From contig JAIYAP010000081.1 of assembly GCA_027488935.1 (NCBI GenBank), forward strand, positions 1 to 64,000: a DNA stretch of 64,000 nucleotides, in the 5' to 3' direction. The position numbers and the translations under genes are program-made. This DNA is from Saprospiraceae bacterium (GTDB lineage Bacteria; Bacteroidota; Bacteroidia; Chitinophagales; Saprospiraceae). The notes beneath the pieces were generated by a model. The model was given only the letters and a program-made list of their open reading frames with translations. It was not told where the DNA came from and made no database searches. Positions 43,680-52,362 of the stretch are shown here, one piece after another; within the stretch, counting starts at the first letter, position 1, and each line of letters opens with the position of its first letter.

Positions 43680-45878
43680 TTACACAATCAACATCCCTTT
43701 TTCGCGCAAGGCCTGTCCTTCCGGTGCTTGCAAAAACGGGTCGATTGCTTCTAAACCTGCCGCAAGATAACTGGCCTGAAATTTACTGAACAGCATAGGC
43801 CCCTTCCCGGGCAAACTGATTTCACCCAATATTTCAGCCAACCAAGCGCCCTTTTCGGCAGGCAAGGCCAAATACCAGTCTTCTTTTTTGTTACAAAAAG
43901 CCAGTTCGGCCATTGCGATCTGTTTTTTCCCTTCCTGTATTTCAAACGGGTTGACTTGCGGTACATTCCCCAACCAGCAGACCAGCGCATTCGGGCGCGG
44001 GGTTGATTCCGGCAAGGTCATTAAACATTGTTCGATGTAATTGGCTGAGACACTGGTACGCGGCGTTTTAACATCAAACCAGGAGGCCAACGGAAAATCC
44101 AAACCCACGCCGTGCATGTAATTGAACAAGGATTTGCGCAATCCGTCTGCGTACAATTCATGGTCGGCGCCCGAAGGATCCTCATGCGCGAGGTCATTGT
44201 CGGCAAAACGCCCCCATTCCGGCCCGGTGCGCACCACGCCAAAAGCAGCCGGATCCAAGCCCACCGGACTGTGGGCGGTCATGGCAAACAAGTGCCAAAA
44301 ACCCGATTGCAATACCCCATTTTGGAACAATTGACGCACCATTTCCAGCGAATCGATGGTTTCCTGGGCAGTTTGGGTCGGAAAACCATACATCAGATAG
44401 GCGTGTACCATAATGCCTGCCTGGGTAAAAGCGTCGGCTACCCGGGCTACCTGGGCCACCGTCACGCCTTTTTGCATTTTTGTCAACAGCCGGTCGGAAG
44501 CAACTTCTAATCCGCCAGTGACCGCAATACAGCCCGATGCTTTTAACAAACGGCACAAATCGGGACTAAAGTTTTTTTCAAACCGAATGTTGGTCCACCA
44601 CACCACCGTAAGTTGTCGGCGCAATATTTCAATAGCAAGGTCGCGCAGGAGCGCAGGCGGGGCGGCCTCATCGACAAAATGAAAACCATTTTCTCCGGTT
44701 TGTGCAACGATGGTCTCAATACGGTCGCACAGCATGGCCGCCGTAAGTGGCTCGTAATTTTTAATATAATCGAGGCTGATATCGCAAAAAGAGCATTTGC
44801 CCCAATAACAGCCGTGCGCCAGGGTCAGTTTATTCCAACGGCCATCGCTCCAAAGCCGGTGCATGGGATTGGCAATTTCGATGACCGACAAATAATCGCG
44901 TAAAAGCAAATCGCTGTAATCAGGAGTGCCGGTTTCACGCTGGGCAATGTCTTTTTCAACAGCCCCGTTGCAATAACTTACTACGCCGTGTATGCGGGTA
45001 AAAACGCGCTTCAACTGGGCGGTTTCGCGCTGATTATCAAGATGTTCGAGCAAATGCAGTAAGGGCGCTTCGCCATCATCCAGGCACAAATAATCTACAT
45101 AATCGAATAGGCGCTCCTCCGAAACACTGCGCAATTCGGTGTTCACAAAGCCGCCGCCCATCACGACTTTGATGTGCGGATGGTGTTTTTTGATGTATTG
45201 TCCACATTTGAGTGCGCCAAACAAATTGCCAGGAAATGGCACCGAAATGCATAAAACATTAGGCTGTGCATGCTGGATTTTTGTTTCCAGGATTTCCTGC
45301 AGCCAGGCCGACAAACGGGTTTCGGGCGCTTGCAAGGCGGCATGGATGGGATCAAAATGCGTGGCAGATCTTCCCAACCGTTCGGCATACCGGCTGAATC
45401 CAAAATGCGGATCCACAGCTTCTTTGATCAAATCGCCGAGGTCTTCCAGGTATAAGGTAGCCAAATGCCGCGCTTTATCCTGAATGCCCAAGGTGCCAAA
45501 GGCCCATTCAAGATCCTCTAATTGCTGAAAACGGCTTGCTTCCGGCAAAAAAGTGCGGTCGCAAATGCTGTGCGCCAGCGTAGGATTTTTATGTTGTAAA
45601 AAACGCATGACTGGCTCAATCGTGCTCAGGTAGTCGGACTTCAGGCTGTAAATGCGGTAACAATTTTCCGAAAGTTCAATATCTGAGGCATCCAAATCAT
45701 CAAAAACAACTTTCAAACCGGCTCTAGAAAATAGTTTTAGAATCAGTTCAATACCCAAATCAGCCTGAAAAGAGGCAATTCCTTTGGTGTTCAGGAAGCC
45801 TTTCAGGTAAGCAGTGGCCGGATACGGTGTGTTCAACTGGGTAAACGGCGGCGTAATAAGCAGCAACTTGGGTATCAA
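43680..45878 (-). CDS. Radical SAM protein of the B12-binding-domain type
   Basis: The 732-residue protein has the iron-sulfur cluster loop HGCYWGKCSFCD (about residues 354-365), in which the cysteines are spaced C-x4-C-x2-C, as in several B12-type radical SAM proteins. The N-terminal 250 residues form a Rossmann-like domain starting KLLLITPPFTQLNTPYPATAYLKG, but the cobalamin motif DxHxxG is not seen, so B12 binding is doubtful. Substrate is unknown. It sits 11 bp downstream of the S4 gene and is likely in the same leftward transcript as the M14 peptidase. Confidence 0.85.
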   Translation of the reverse strand: MIPKLLLITPPFTQLNTPYPATAYLKGFLNTKGIASFQADLGIELILKLFSRAGLKVVFDDLDASDIELSENCYRIYSLKSDYLSTIEPVMRFLQHKNPTLAHSICDRTFLPEASRFQQLEDLEWAFGTLGIQDKARHLATLYLEDLGDLIKEAVDPHFGFSRYAERLGRSATHFDPIHAALQAPETRLSAWLQEILETKIQHAQPNVLCISVPFPGNLFGALKCGQYIKKHHPHIKVVMGGGFVNTELRSVSEERLFDYVDYLCLDDGEAPLLHLLEHLDNQRETAQLKRVFTRIHGVVSYCNGAVEKDIAQRETGTPDYSDLLLRDYLSVIEIANPMHRLWSDGRWNKLTLAHGCYWGKCSFCDISLDYIKNYEPLTAAMLCDRIETIVAQTGENGFHFVDEAAPPALLRDLAIEILRRQLTVVWWTNIRFEKNFSPDLCRLLKASGCIAVTGGLEVASDRLLTKMQKGVTVAQVARVADAFTQAGIMVHAYLMYGFPTQTAQETIDSLEMVRQLFQNGVLQSGFWHLFAMTAHSPVGLDPAAFGVVRTGPEWGRFADNDLAHEDPSGADHELYADGLRKSLFNYMHGVGLDFPLASWFDVKTPRTSVSANYIEQCLMTLPESTPRPNALVCWLGNVPQVNPFEIQEGKKQIAMAELAFCNKKEDWYLALPAEKGAWLAEILGEISLPGKGPMLFSKFQASYLAAGLEAIDPFLQAPEGQALREKGMLIV

Positions 45879-45889
45879 AATAAGGCCGA

Positions 45890-46105
45890 TTATAGGATGA
45901 TACTTACCGTTTTTCCGTCGAAAACAACTACATCGCCGGGCGTCAGTTTTTTGCGTTTGCGGGTTTCTACCGCATCATTTACCAACACTTCTTCATTTTC
46001 AATGCGCATATTGGCCTCGCCGCCCGTACCCACCCAATATACCGCTTTCAGCAGTTTGTTGAGTTCGATAAAGGGCTGATCTTCTTTAAGTTGAAAGGTA
46101 TTCAT
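45890..46105 (-). CDS. Small S4-domain RNA-binding protein, YbcJ-like
   Basis: The 71-residue protein is little more than one S4 domain: ELNKLLKAVYWVGTGGEA, then VNDAVETRKRKKLTPGDVV. These proteins bind structured RNA, probably ribosomal or tRNA. It lies between the M14 peptidase (25 bp upstream) and the radical SAM gene (11 bp downstream), so the three are likely one operon. Confidence 0.9.
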   Translation of the reverse strand: MNTFQLKEDQPFIELNKLLKAVYWVGTGGEANMRIENEEVLVNDAVETRKRKKLTPGDVVVFDGKTVSIIL

Positions 46106-46130
46106 GGTGTGTTTTTAATAAGAAAAAACC

Positions 46131-48710
46131 TTATTTTGCAGCATCCGAACTGATCAAATTGCCAAAAAATAAGGCATTGGCAAACAATCCGTTGGTACCC
46201 AGCCAAAATCCGCGAAAATTGGGGTTACCGGGAAAACAAATTACCCGTCCTTTTCCGATGCCTGCCACGGCCAATGCAGCCGATTTGGCAACCAATGGTT
46301 TTTGTTTGGGGTGTATATACCCGGCTAAAAGCGGATTCGCAGTGAAAACAGCGGGATTGCCATAAGGGTTTTTGGAAGGGTCAATAAAAAGCGCATCGGC
46401 TAAAAACATGGGCAACGTAGGCCTTGTATAACCAAAACAGAGTGGATGGGTAAGATCCAATTGTGCTTCAAAAATAGCGCCAGGCATCCGCAACGCACCC
46501 AAGTCATCGTCCAATCCGCCATAAGGCAGGCGTTTTCCGGGTGCATCTACGGTCGCATTGCGGATATCGAGGGTGATGAGGCTGGCACTGCGCAGCCATT
46601 TGAGGGCATCGCCGGTAGCAATTAAGGTACCACCCGCTGCTACAAATTCGCGCACTTTTTCGATGGTCAGGCTATAGGTGCCATCGGGCAATACCAGCAC
46701 ATTGTATTTGGAAAGGTTCGCATTGGCTATGCGGTCCTGGTCAATCATCGTCATCGACATACCATATCGGGTATCCAACAAATGCCAGATTTCGCCTGCA
46801 TCTGCCGGATTTACGCCATCCCCGGTCACCATAAGCACTTTTGGTGCCCGCAATACCGGAAATTTGCTGCTGCCCAGATCTGGGCCTTCTTCCGTCAGGC
46901 CATTTTTTATGGAAAACAGCGCGATCTCTGCGGGCAAAATAGCCTTTAATTGTTGCCCCAGGAGGTTACTTTCCGTTGCCTGGCGGTCGGCTGGAATCAA
47001 CAGTGTTCCCGCAGCATAAGCGCGGTTATCGGCCTTGAAGGGTTGCATGGCTACTTTGACCCGGATTCCCGCGTGCAATAATGCGGCCAATGCGCGGGGA
47101 GATTGAGGGTGCCCCCATTCCACGGCGAAGGCAAAAGGGTTAGGAGCCTGCGGGTCGTAAGTTTGCGTGGGTACTTCGGTTGCAAAGCCCGGTTCGGCCA
47201 GCAGCGCTGAGTTAAAATCCTTTGCATTCATTTCGGCAAAATCAAGGCCCATCGCGTAAGGGAGGGTCCAGGCAGAAATATCATAAAAAATGGAGTCCTG
47301 AAAACTGGTTGGCGCACTAAAAATACCTTTAATAAGACGGTATTGCGCCTGATCTAGGGGAACAATTACTGCTTTATTAGGCACAAAACGTGTATTGCCC
47401 AGCTTGATTTCTTGTTTCAGGCCATTCCATTGAATGCGGTGGCGGTCTAATATTTGGAGTAAGGGTGCCATGGCTTCTTGCCCCAATGTACTCCCAAAGA
47501 TGTATGCTTTTACGGCATCCTGTTTAGCGACCTCCTTGTTTTCCTGGTAAAAGCGGCGCAAATATTCGTTCAATTCCACCCGTATATCGGCAATAGCCTG
47601 CATGGTCGAAAATGAGGTAAGTACCTGATTGCGAATGGTATACGGGAACGTGAGCAGCCCGTTATCCGTTTCCTGTACATTTCCTCGGCTGCTGGCCTGT
47701 TCGAACAGGATACCGATGCCGCCATTTACATCCGGGTAGGTTGATCCTTTTCCGTAATAGAAGTCGTCGTAATTTTCGCGGGTAAAAAACAGGATTTTCT
47801 TGGCAGAAAGGAGTTTGGCGTGGTAGTTGGCGATTTTAGCGGTGAGTTCCTGGTTGCGGGCGGGCGTGATTGGGTTGACCCGAGAAGGCACGCCTGGCTG
47901 AAAGAAAAAGGTGGAATTGCTGCCCATTTCGTGGTGATCGGTGAGCACATTGGGTTTCCAGTCTTGCAGAATCGCTACTCGTCCGGCCGATTCGGGTTGT
48001 TGCATCACCAACCAATCGCGGTTTAGGTCGAACCAATAATGGTTGGTACGGCCTTGAGGCCAGGGTTCTTTAAATTCATCTCCGGCAGGGTCGGCGTTTA
48101 GCGTCTTGCTGTGGCGGCTATTCACCCAATTGGAAAAGCGCTGCATGCCATCGGGGTTGAAGCAGGGGTCGAGCAGCACCACTGTATTTTTCAAAAATTG
48201 ATTGAGTTCCGGGTTGTCGGCGGCGGCCAAATAATAGGCAAACAACAAGGCGGCATTGCTTCCGCTGGTTTCATTGCCGTGAATAGAGTAACCAGCATAC
48301 CACACTGCGGGCATTTTATCCAACATCACTTGATCGGCTTTTGCGGGATCTAGCAATGCAAGTCGTTGTGCACGAATCGATTCCAGGTTATTTAAGTTGG
48401 CCGTATCCGAAATAGTAAGGCAAATTAAAGGGCGTTGCTCGTGTGTACGCGCGTACTGGCGCAGTTGCACGCGCGGACTGGTGCGCGCGAGTTCGCGCAG
48501 GTAGGCGAGCAGTTGGTCGTGGCTCACATGCCAGGCCCCCACTTCAAAGCCCAAAAATTGGGCCGGTGTTGGCACCGCTTTATCATATACCGTATTGGGA
48601 AGGTAATAGTTAAGCGTAAGCGCTTCTTGTGCCTTTATCTGGAAAAACGACGAAAAAACAAAAAAAACGAGGCATAAAACAGGCCGAAAGTGCAAAAAAC
48701 GAGGCATCAT
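46131..48710 (-). CDS. M14-family zinc carboxypeptidase-like protein, exported
   Basis: The 859-residue protein has a signal peptide ending QIKAQ. The peptidase domain (about 40-400) shows the first zinc motif SIHGNETSGSNAALL (HxxE) and a histidine at VLTDHHEMGSN as third ligand candidate. The C-terminal half includes a glutamine-amidotransferase-like (ThuA-type) portion with VLMVTGDGVNPADAGEIWHLL and LVLPDGTYSL. This long architecture is common among exported M14 proteins of Bacteroidota. The reading frame continues to 48884, but a TACTTTTG promoter box at 48800-48807 lies downstream of that start, so 48710 is preferred. It appears to head the operon with the S4 and radical SAM genes. Confidence 0.88.
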   Translation of the reverse strand: MMPRFLHFRPVLCLVFFVFSSFFQIKAQEALTLNYYLPNTVYDKAVPTPAQFLGFEVGAWHVSHDQLLAYLRELARTSPRVQLRQYARTHEQRPLICLTISDTANLNNLESIRAQRLALLDPAKADQVMLDKMPAVWYAGYSIHGNETSGSNAALLFAYYLAAADNPELNQFLKNTVVLLDPCFNPDGMQRFSNWVNSRHSKTLNADPAGDEFKEPWPQGRTNHYWFDLNRDWLVMQQPESAGRVAILQDWKPNVLTDHHEMGSNSTFFFQPGVPSRVNPITPARNQELTAKIANYHAKLLSAKKILFFTRENYDDFYYGKGSTYPDVNGGIGILFEQASSRGNVQETDNGLLTFPYTIRNQVLTSFSTMQAIADIRVELNEYLRRFYQENKEVAKQDAVKAYIFGSTLGQEAMAPLLQILDRHRIQWNGLKQEIKLGNTRFVPNKAVIVPLDQAQYRLIKGIFSAPTSFQDSIFYDISAWTLPYAMGLDFAEMNAKDFNSALLAEPGFATEVPTQTYDPQAPNPFAFAVEWGHPQSPRALAALLHAGIRVKVAMQPFKADNRAYAAGTLLIPADRQATESNLLGQQLKAILPAEIALFSIKNGLTEEGPDLGSSKFPVLRAPKVLMVTGDGVNPADAGEIWHLLDTRYGMSMTMIDQDRIANANLSKYNVLVLPDGTYSLTIEKVREFVAAGGTLIATGDALKWLRSASLITLDIRNATVDAPGKRLPYGGLDDDLGALRMPGAIFEAQLDLTHPLCFGYTRPTLPMFLADALFIDPSKNPYGNPAVFTANPLLAGYIHPKQKPLVAKSAALAVAGIGKGRVICFPGNPNFRGFWLGTNGLFANALFFGNLISSDAAK

Positions 48711-48799
48711 GCAAGGGTAATTTCCCGCCGTATTGTCCGAGCACCAGCGCCGACAGGTGATGTAAAATGGAATAAATGAAAAACGTGCACCGGAGCGGG

Positions 48800-48807
48800 C
48801 AAAAGTA
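48800..48807 (-). promoter_or_regulatory. -7 promoter box for the M14 peptidase operon
   Basis: The minus strand reads TACTTTTG, a full TAnnTTTG match, giving a leader of about 80 nt before the ATG at 48710. Confidence 0.55.
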
Positions 48808-48857
48808 CGAGAAATTATGGTGTTCCGATAACAGACCACTAACACGCTGAAAATACA

Positions 48858-48881
48858 AATGGCCCTGCATGCAGGGCCATT
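48858..48881. terminator. Perfect 24-bp palindrome, probable terminator hairpin
   Basis: The arms 48858-48869 and 48870-48881 are perfect reverse complements, with TGCA at the centre. It lies between the stop of the barrel gene (48996) and the promoter of the M14 gene. On the minus strand it is followed by a mildly T-rich stretch, so it may end the barrel gene transcript; a protein-binding operator is the alternative. Confidence 0.45.
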
Positions 48882-48995
48882 CATACGCTACGTTATTCGG
48901 ATTACAGGATTATCAAGAGAACAGGAGAGACAGCGTGGCCAGAAATACACCAAGATTTAAGTGGATTTCCGGCAATTTTTCGTGGTAAATTCGAT

Positions 48996-50255
48996 TTACA
49001 ACTTAAACAAAGCAGAAATTGGCAAGCCAACCGTCACTTGGTGGTTGTTGAAAATCTTGTGGCTTTGCGGTGCCCAGCTGGTAGTGCCGGTGCGCACCCG
49101 CATGGTCACTTTATTGTCGAAACGGATACCCGCTTCAATCTGGGTATTATAGTAGCGATAATCTGGTCCACCCAGGTTTACTTCACCAAACGACAGTGTA
49201 CCGAGGGTGTAGGCAGTAAAACGGGCAATTTTCGTAGAGAAGCCTGCGCCAATTTGTGGACCCCAACCGGTTGTAAAGCCTTTATTGGTATTGGTAAATG
49301 GTTGGTTAAATTCGCGGTAAGTCGGGCAGAAGGTAGATGCTTCCAAACCGAGCAAAGAAATGAGGCGAACCGGCAAGTTATCGCCAACAGTAAGGATATT
49401 CAGGTTGTACATGATGGAGAAGTTACCATCAATGGCCAGCGGATTAAAACGGTCGTTACCAGAAGCGGCGCTTTTTTCGCCATTAGCAGGGTCGCCAATT
49501 GCTTTGGTGGTACCACTTATCTGAAAAGCCCAGCGAGGTTCCCATGTACGGTCAAATTGTTCTACCGAGCGCATCCCGATTACATTGGCAGGGATACTGA
49601 AATTGCTACCGTAATAGCTGCCTGAGGTAGAAGCACGGCCACCGTATAGTTCCAAAGACGTGATCAGGCTTTTATTAAAAATTTGATTAAAAAAGCTGCT
49701 GATATTGCTGACTCCATTGGCTGGCGTGCTACCGAAAGCGGCCGTCAGGTTTTGGTTCAGGCTGTCGAGGCTCCCTTGGTGTTCGGTACCTAAAGTATCG
49801 AAGCTGGTACCAAAAACAGGTACATTACCCTGCAGGCTATCCTGGTACAGACCAAAACCGCGGGTGATGCTGTCGTTATTGGCAAACCAAATGTCGCGGA
49901 TACGATCGAATTCAGAAATCAGGGTATCCTGATCGGGGGCATTCAACACCGAACCAGGCAGCAAACTCAACAAAGAATCCCGACGAATTCCCCATTCAGC
50001 AGACAGGCTGTCAAGGCCCGTGGTTGGATCAATACCACCCAAGGCGGCATTCAAACTATCCAAGCCAGATCCCAGGTTCAGGGAATCGGTATTCCAGGAA
50101 GTTTGCAAATTGTTCAGGTTCGACAAATACTGCGCGCGTTGTGCACTGTCTAACTGAGATAAGATCGGAGTGAAAGTACCCCAATTTTGAGCATGAAGCT
50201 GGCATGATACACACACCAGTACCAAGCATAGCAGTTTGTTGAAATTAGTTTTCAT
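48996..50255 (-). CDS. Exported protein with C-terminal beta-barrel-like domain
   Basis: The 419-residue protein has a signal peptide ending QLHAQ. The first half (about 25-190) is low in hydrophobic residues and rich in Asp, Leu and Ser, with repeated SLDSLNxxL-like units (SGLDSLNAALGG, TGLDSLSAEWG, GSLDSLNQNLTAAFG) that suggest a helical coiled repeat. The second half (about 200-419) has alternating aromatic strands ending in HQVTVGLPISALFKL, typical of outer-membrane barrels. I do not recognise the family. Its predicted transcript has a 485-nt structured leader. Confidence 0.72.
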   Translation of the reverse strand: MKTNFNKLLCLVLVCVSCQLHAQNWGTFTPILSQLDSAQRAQYLSNLNNLQTSWNTDSLNLGSGLDSLNAALGGIDPTTGLDSLSAEWGIRRDSLLSLLPGSVLNAPDQDTLISEFDRIRDIWFANNDSITRGFGLYQDSLQGNVPVFGTSFDTLGTEHQGSLDSLNQNLTAAFGSTPANGVSNISSFFNQIFNKSLITSLELYGGRASTSGSYYGSNFSIPANVIGMRSVEQFDRTWEPRWAFQISGTTKAIGDPANGEKSAASGNDRFNPLAIDGNFSIMYNLNILTVGDNLPVRLISLLGLEASTFCPTYREFNQPFTNTNKGFTTGWGPQIGAGFSTKIARFTAYTLGTLSFGEVNLGGPDYRYYNTQIEAGIRFDNKVTMRVRTGTTSWAPQSHKIFNNHQVTVGLPISALFKL

Positions 50256-50740
50256 AAAAAGTAGTCGTTGTGTGCTTTTGGCACAGAATTTATAAAGAGG
50301 TTAAAGCAGATTCAATTTCGTTTAGGCAATGAGAATTACCTTGATTTGTTGGTACAAATCAAATTGCCATAGCGTGTGTGCACTGGAAATTAACAGAGAT
50401 TTAAAAAGAAGATTACAATAGGACTTGTAATGACAGAGTGTTATTTTTTTCAAAATAATAGCAATTCTATTCCGACGATGTACATCATCGGTGCTATGCA
50501 AAAAAGCGAATTTTGGATGAAATGCGTAAAGCAGATTAATGACGATAAATTGTTGCAAATCAACGAATTAAATTCGGCTGATCAACCAGCATTCATGTAG
50601 TTAACATGTAAGCTACGTGTATTTAACATGCAACAAAAATCAATGAATCAATTCGTGAGATACTAGAATATACACTGGGAAATAAATTTAAATAATTTAT
50701 GAGAGGCAATAAAGCTTCTGCATAATTTGGATCGAATTTT
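50256..50740 (-). other. Long structured 5' leader of the barrel gene
   Basis: No convincing ORF lies here. Read from the promoter box at 50747-50754, it would give a leader of about 485 nt. Visible elements are TTAACATG direct repeats (50601-50608, 50623-50630), a near-palindrome (50472-50491) closing on GTAC, and a nested hairpin. The hairpin pairs TTGATTTGT (50341-50349) with ACAAATCAA (50354-50362), enclosed by GGCAAT/ATTGCC (50325-50330, 50363-50368). Confidence 0.45.
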
Positions 50741-50746
50741 CTTCCG

Positions 50747-50754
50747 CAAAGGTA
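50747..50754 (-). promoter_or_regulatory. -7 promoter box for the barrel gene
   Basis: The minus strand reads TACCTTTG, a full TAnnTTTG match. It is the nearest good box on this strand upstream of 50255. Confidence 0.5.
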
Positions 50755-51077
50755 CATTTTTTAAACCCAGTAACTATACCCAATTAACGGTACTTATTAT
50801 TTCTTTTTTAGAAGGGTCTAGAATGTGACAATTGGGTGTTTTTCTATAATAATTAATTTAAAATTAAGAATAAGTCAAATAAAAAACTGCATGCATTTGT
50901 TAAAGATAAATATAGATTATTAAACTTTAAGGTTTCACACCTAAATCCCCGTATCTTTGTGGGTTCAGGCTGTATTCGTATCATTGCAAAGTAGGCGTAT
51001 TTGAGGTTTCAAACCACCACCACCACGCCCCCCCGCAACTACACTACCTTAAACATGCAGCCCACGACGGCGCTCCT
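50755..51077. other. A/T-rich intergenic region before hflX
   Basis: It contains the hflX promoter box at 50952-50959 and a small GGTTTcAAACC hairpin near 51005-51015. The part from 50760 to 50940 is strongly A/T-rich, with no ORF or other feature I can support. Confidence 0.5.
50952..50959 (+). promoter_or_regulatory. -7 promoter box for hflX
   Basis: TATCTTTG, a full TAnnTTTG match, giving a leader of about 110 nt. Confidence 0.55.
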
Positions 51078-52286
51078 ATGGCAAAAGAATGGACACTCGG
51101 TGAAAAAACCGATAGTTTAAAAAAAGAAACAGAGTACGCAATCCTGGTTGGCGTGATTACACCCGACTCGAACGAGACCCAGGCCCATGAATACTTTGAT
51201 GAACTCGAATTTTTAGCGCTCACCGCGGGCGCTATTACGGTGAAGCGTTTTACCCAACGCCTTCAACATCCTGATCACCTGCATTTTATCGGCAGTGGCA
51301 AGGTGAAAGAAATCGCCATGTACCTCGACCGGCATCCGGAAATCAATTTAGTGATTTTTGACGATGACCTCACCGGAAGACAAAACAACCACTTGGAAGA
51401 GGCTCTTAAAGTTAAAATTTTGGATCGCTCTACCCTGATCCTCGATATTTTTGCCAACCGGGCACAATCTTCCCAAGCCAAAGCGCAAGTAGAACTGGCA
51501 CAAATGAAGTACCTGCTCCCCCGCTTGCGCGGTTTGTGGACGCACTTAGAACGACAGCGCGGCGGTATCGGGATGAGGGGTCCGGGGGAAACCCAAATTG
51601 AAACGGACCGACGCATCGTACAATATCGGATTAAAATCCTGGAGGATAAACTGCGCGACATTGACCGGCAATCGCAAACACAACGCAAAACCCGGGGCGA
51701 ACTGATTCGAGTAGCGCTCGTGGGCTATACTAATGTGGGCAAAAGCACCCTCATGAACCTGCTTTCCAAATCGGAAGTATTGGCCGAGAATAAATTATTT
51801 GCCACCCTGGATACGACGGTGCGCAAGGTTGTATTCGGACAAGTCCCTTTTTTACTCTCCGATACAGTCGGTTTTATCCGAAAACTGCCGCATCACCTGG
51901 TGGAAAGTTTTAAAAGCACCCTCGATGAGGTACGCGAATGCGATATCCTGTTGCACGTGGTGGATATTGCCCATCCGCAATTTGAAGACCATATTAAAAC
52001 GGTGCAAAAAACACTGGAGGAACTGGGCGTTGGAGAAAAACCAACCCTGATGGTCTGTAATAAAGTGGATTTATACCGCGCAACCTGGTTCGATGACTTG
52101 CTGGATGCCCAAACCCGCCTGGAAATTGAAGCCGATTTAAAAGAACGGCTGATGCATACTTTTGGTGAAAACATTTTCATCTCTGCACAAAGCAAAGAAG
52201 GCATTGAGCAATTGCGTGATCGCCTCACACAATTGATCAAAGAAGCATATGTGATTCGCTATCCACACCAAGTGCGCACTTGGTAG
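51078..52286 (+). CDS. hflX: GTPase HflX
   Basis: HflX is a ribosome-associated GTPase that splits stalled ribosomes under stress. The 402-residue protein has the N-terminal HflX domain (about 15-200, with LDRSTLILDIFANRAQSSQAK and GGIGMRGPGETQIETDRR). The GTPase domain shows G1 GYTNVGKST, a DTVGFIRKLPHHLVESF G3 region and NKVD as G4. It has its own promoter after a long A/T-rich region. The last 18 bases overlapping the stop codon form a perfect palindrome (52267-52284). The recJ promoter follows. Confidence 0.95.
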   Translation: MAKEWTLGEKTDSLKKETEYAILVGVITPDSNETQAHEYFDELEFLALTAGAITVKRFTQRLQHPDHLHFIGSGKVKEIAMYLDRHPEINLVIFDDDLTGRQNNHLEEALKVKILDRSTLILDIFANRAQSSQAKAQVELAQMKYLLPRLRGLWTHLERQRGGIGMRGPGETQIETDRRIVQYRIKILEDKLRDIDRQSQTQRKTRGELIRVALVGYTNVGKSTLMNLLSKSEVLAENKLFATLDTTVRKVVFGQVPFLLSDTVGFIRKLPHHLVESFKSTLDEVRECDILLHVVDIAHPQFEDHIKTVQKTLEELGVGEKPTLMVCNKVDLYRATWFDDLLDAQTRLEIEADLKERLMHTFGENIFISAQSKEGIEQLRDRLTQLIKEAYVIRYPHQVRTW

Positions 52287-52294
52287 AAATACCT

Positions 52295-52302
52295 TATCTT
52301 TG
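52295..52302 (+). promoter_or_regulatory. -7 promoter box for recJ
   Basis: TATCTTTG, a full TAnnTTTG match, nine bases after the hflX stop and 60 bp before the recJ ATG. Confidence 0.55.
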
Positions 52303-52362
52303 CAGGATTGGATTTAAACAATTCATCCTGCAAACCACTTTTTTAATCTTAATTTTAATCTA

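Noticed and set aside
48711-48884. Longer start for the M14 peptidase
   Set aside because: A full-consensus promoter box lies downstream of the ATG at 48884, and the extension overlaps the palindrome; the signal peptide starts at 48710.
50322-50558. Leftward 78-codon ORF in the barrel gene leader
   Set aside because: It covers hairpin-forming sequence, lacks a sensible start context and has no recognisable features; a structured leader fits better.
52267-52284. Perfect 18-bp palindrome at the end of hflX as a regulatory site
   Set aside because: It overlaps the coding end and stop codon and is short; with no T-run or second copy there is not enough to call it functional.
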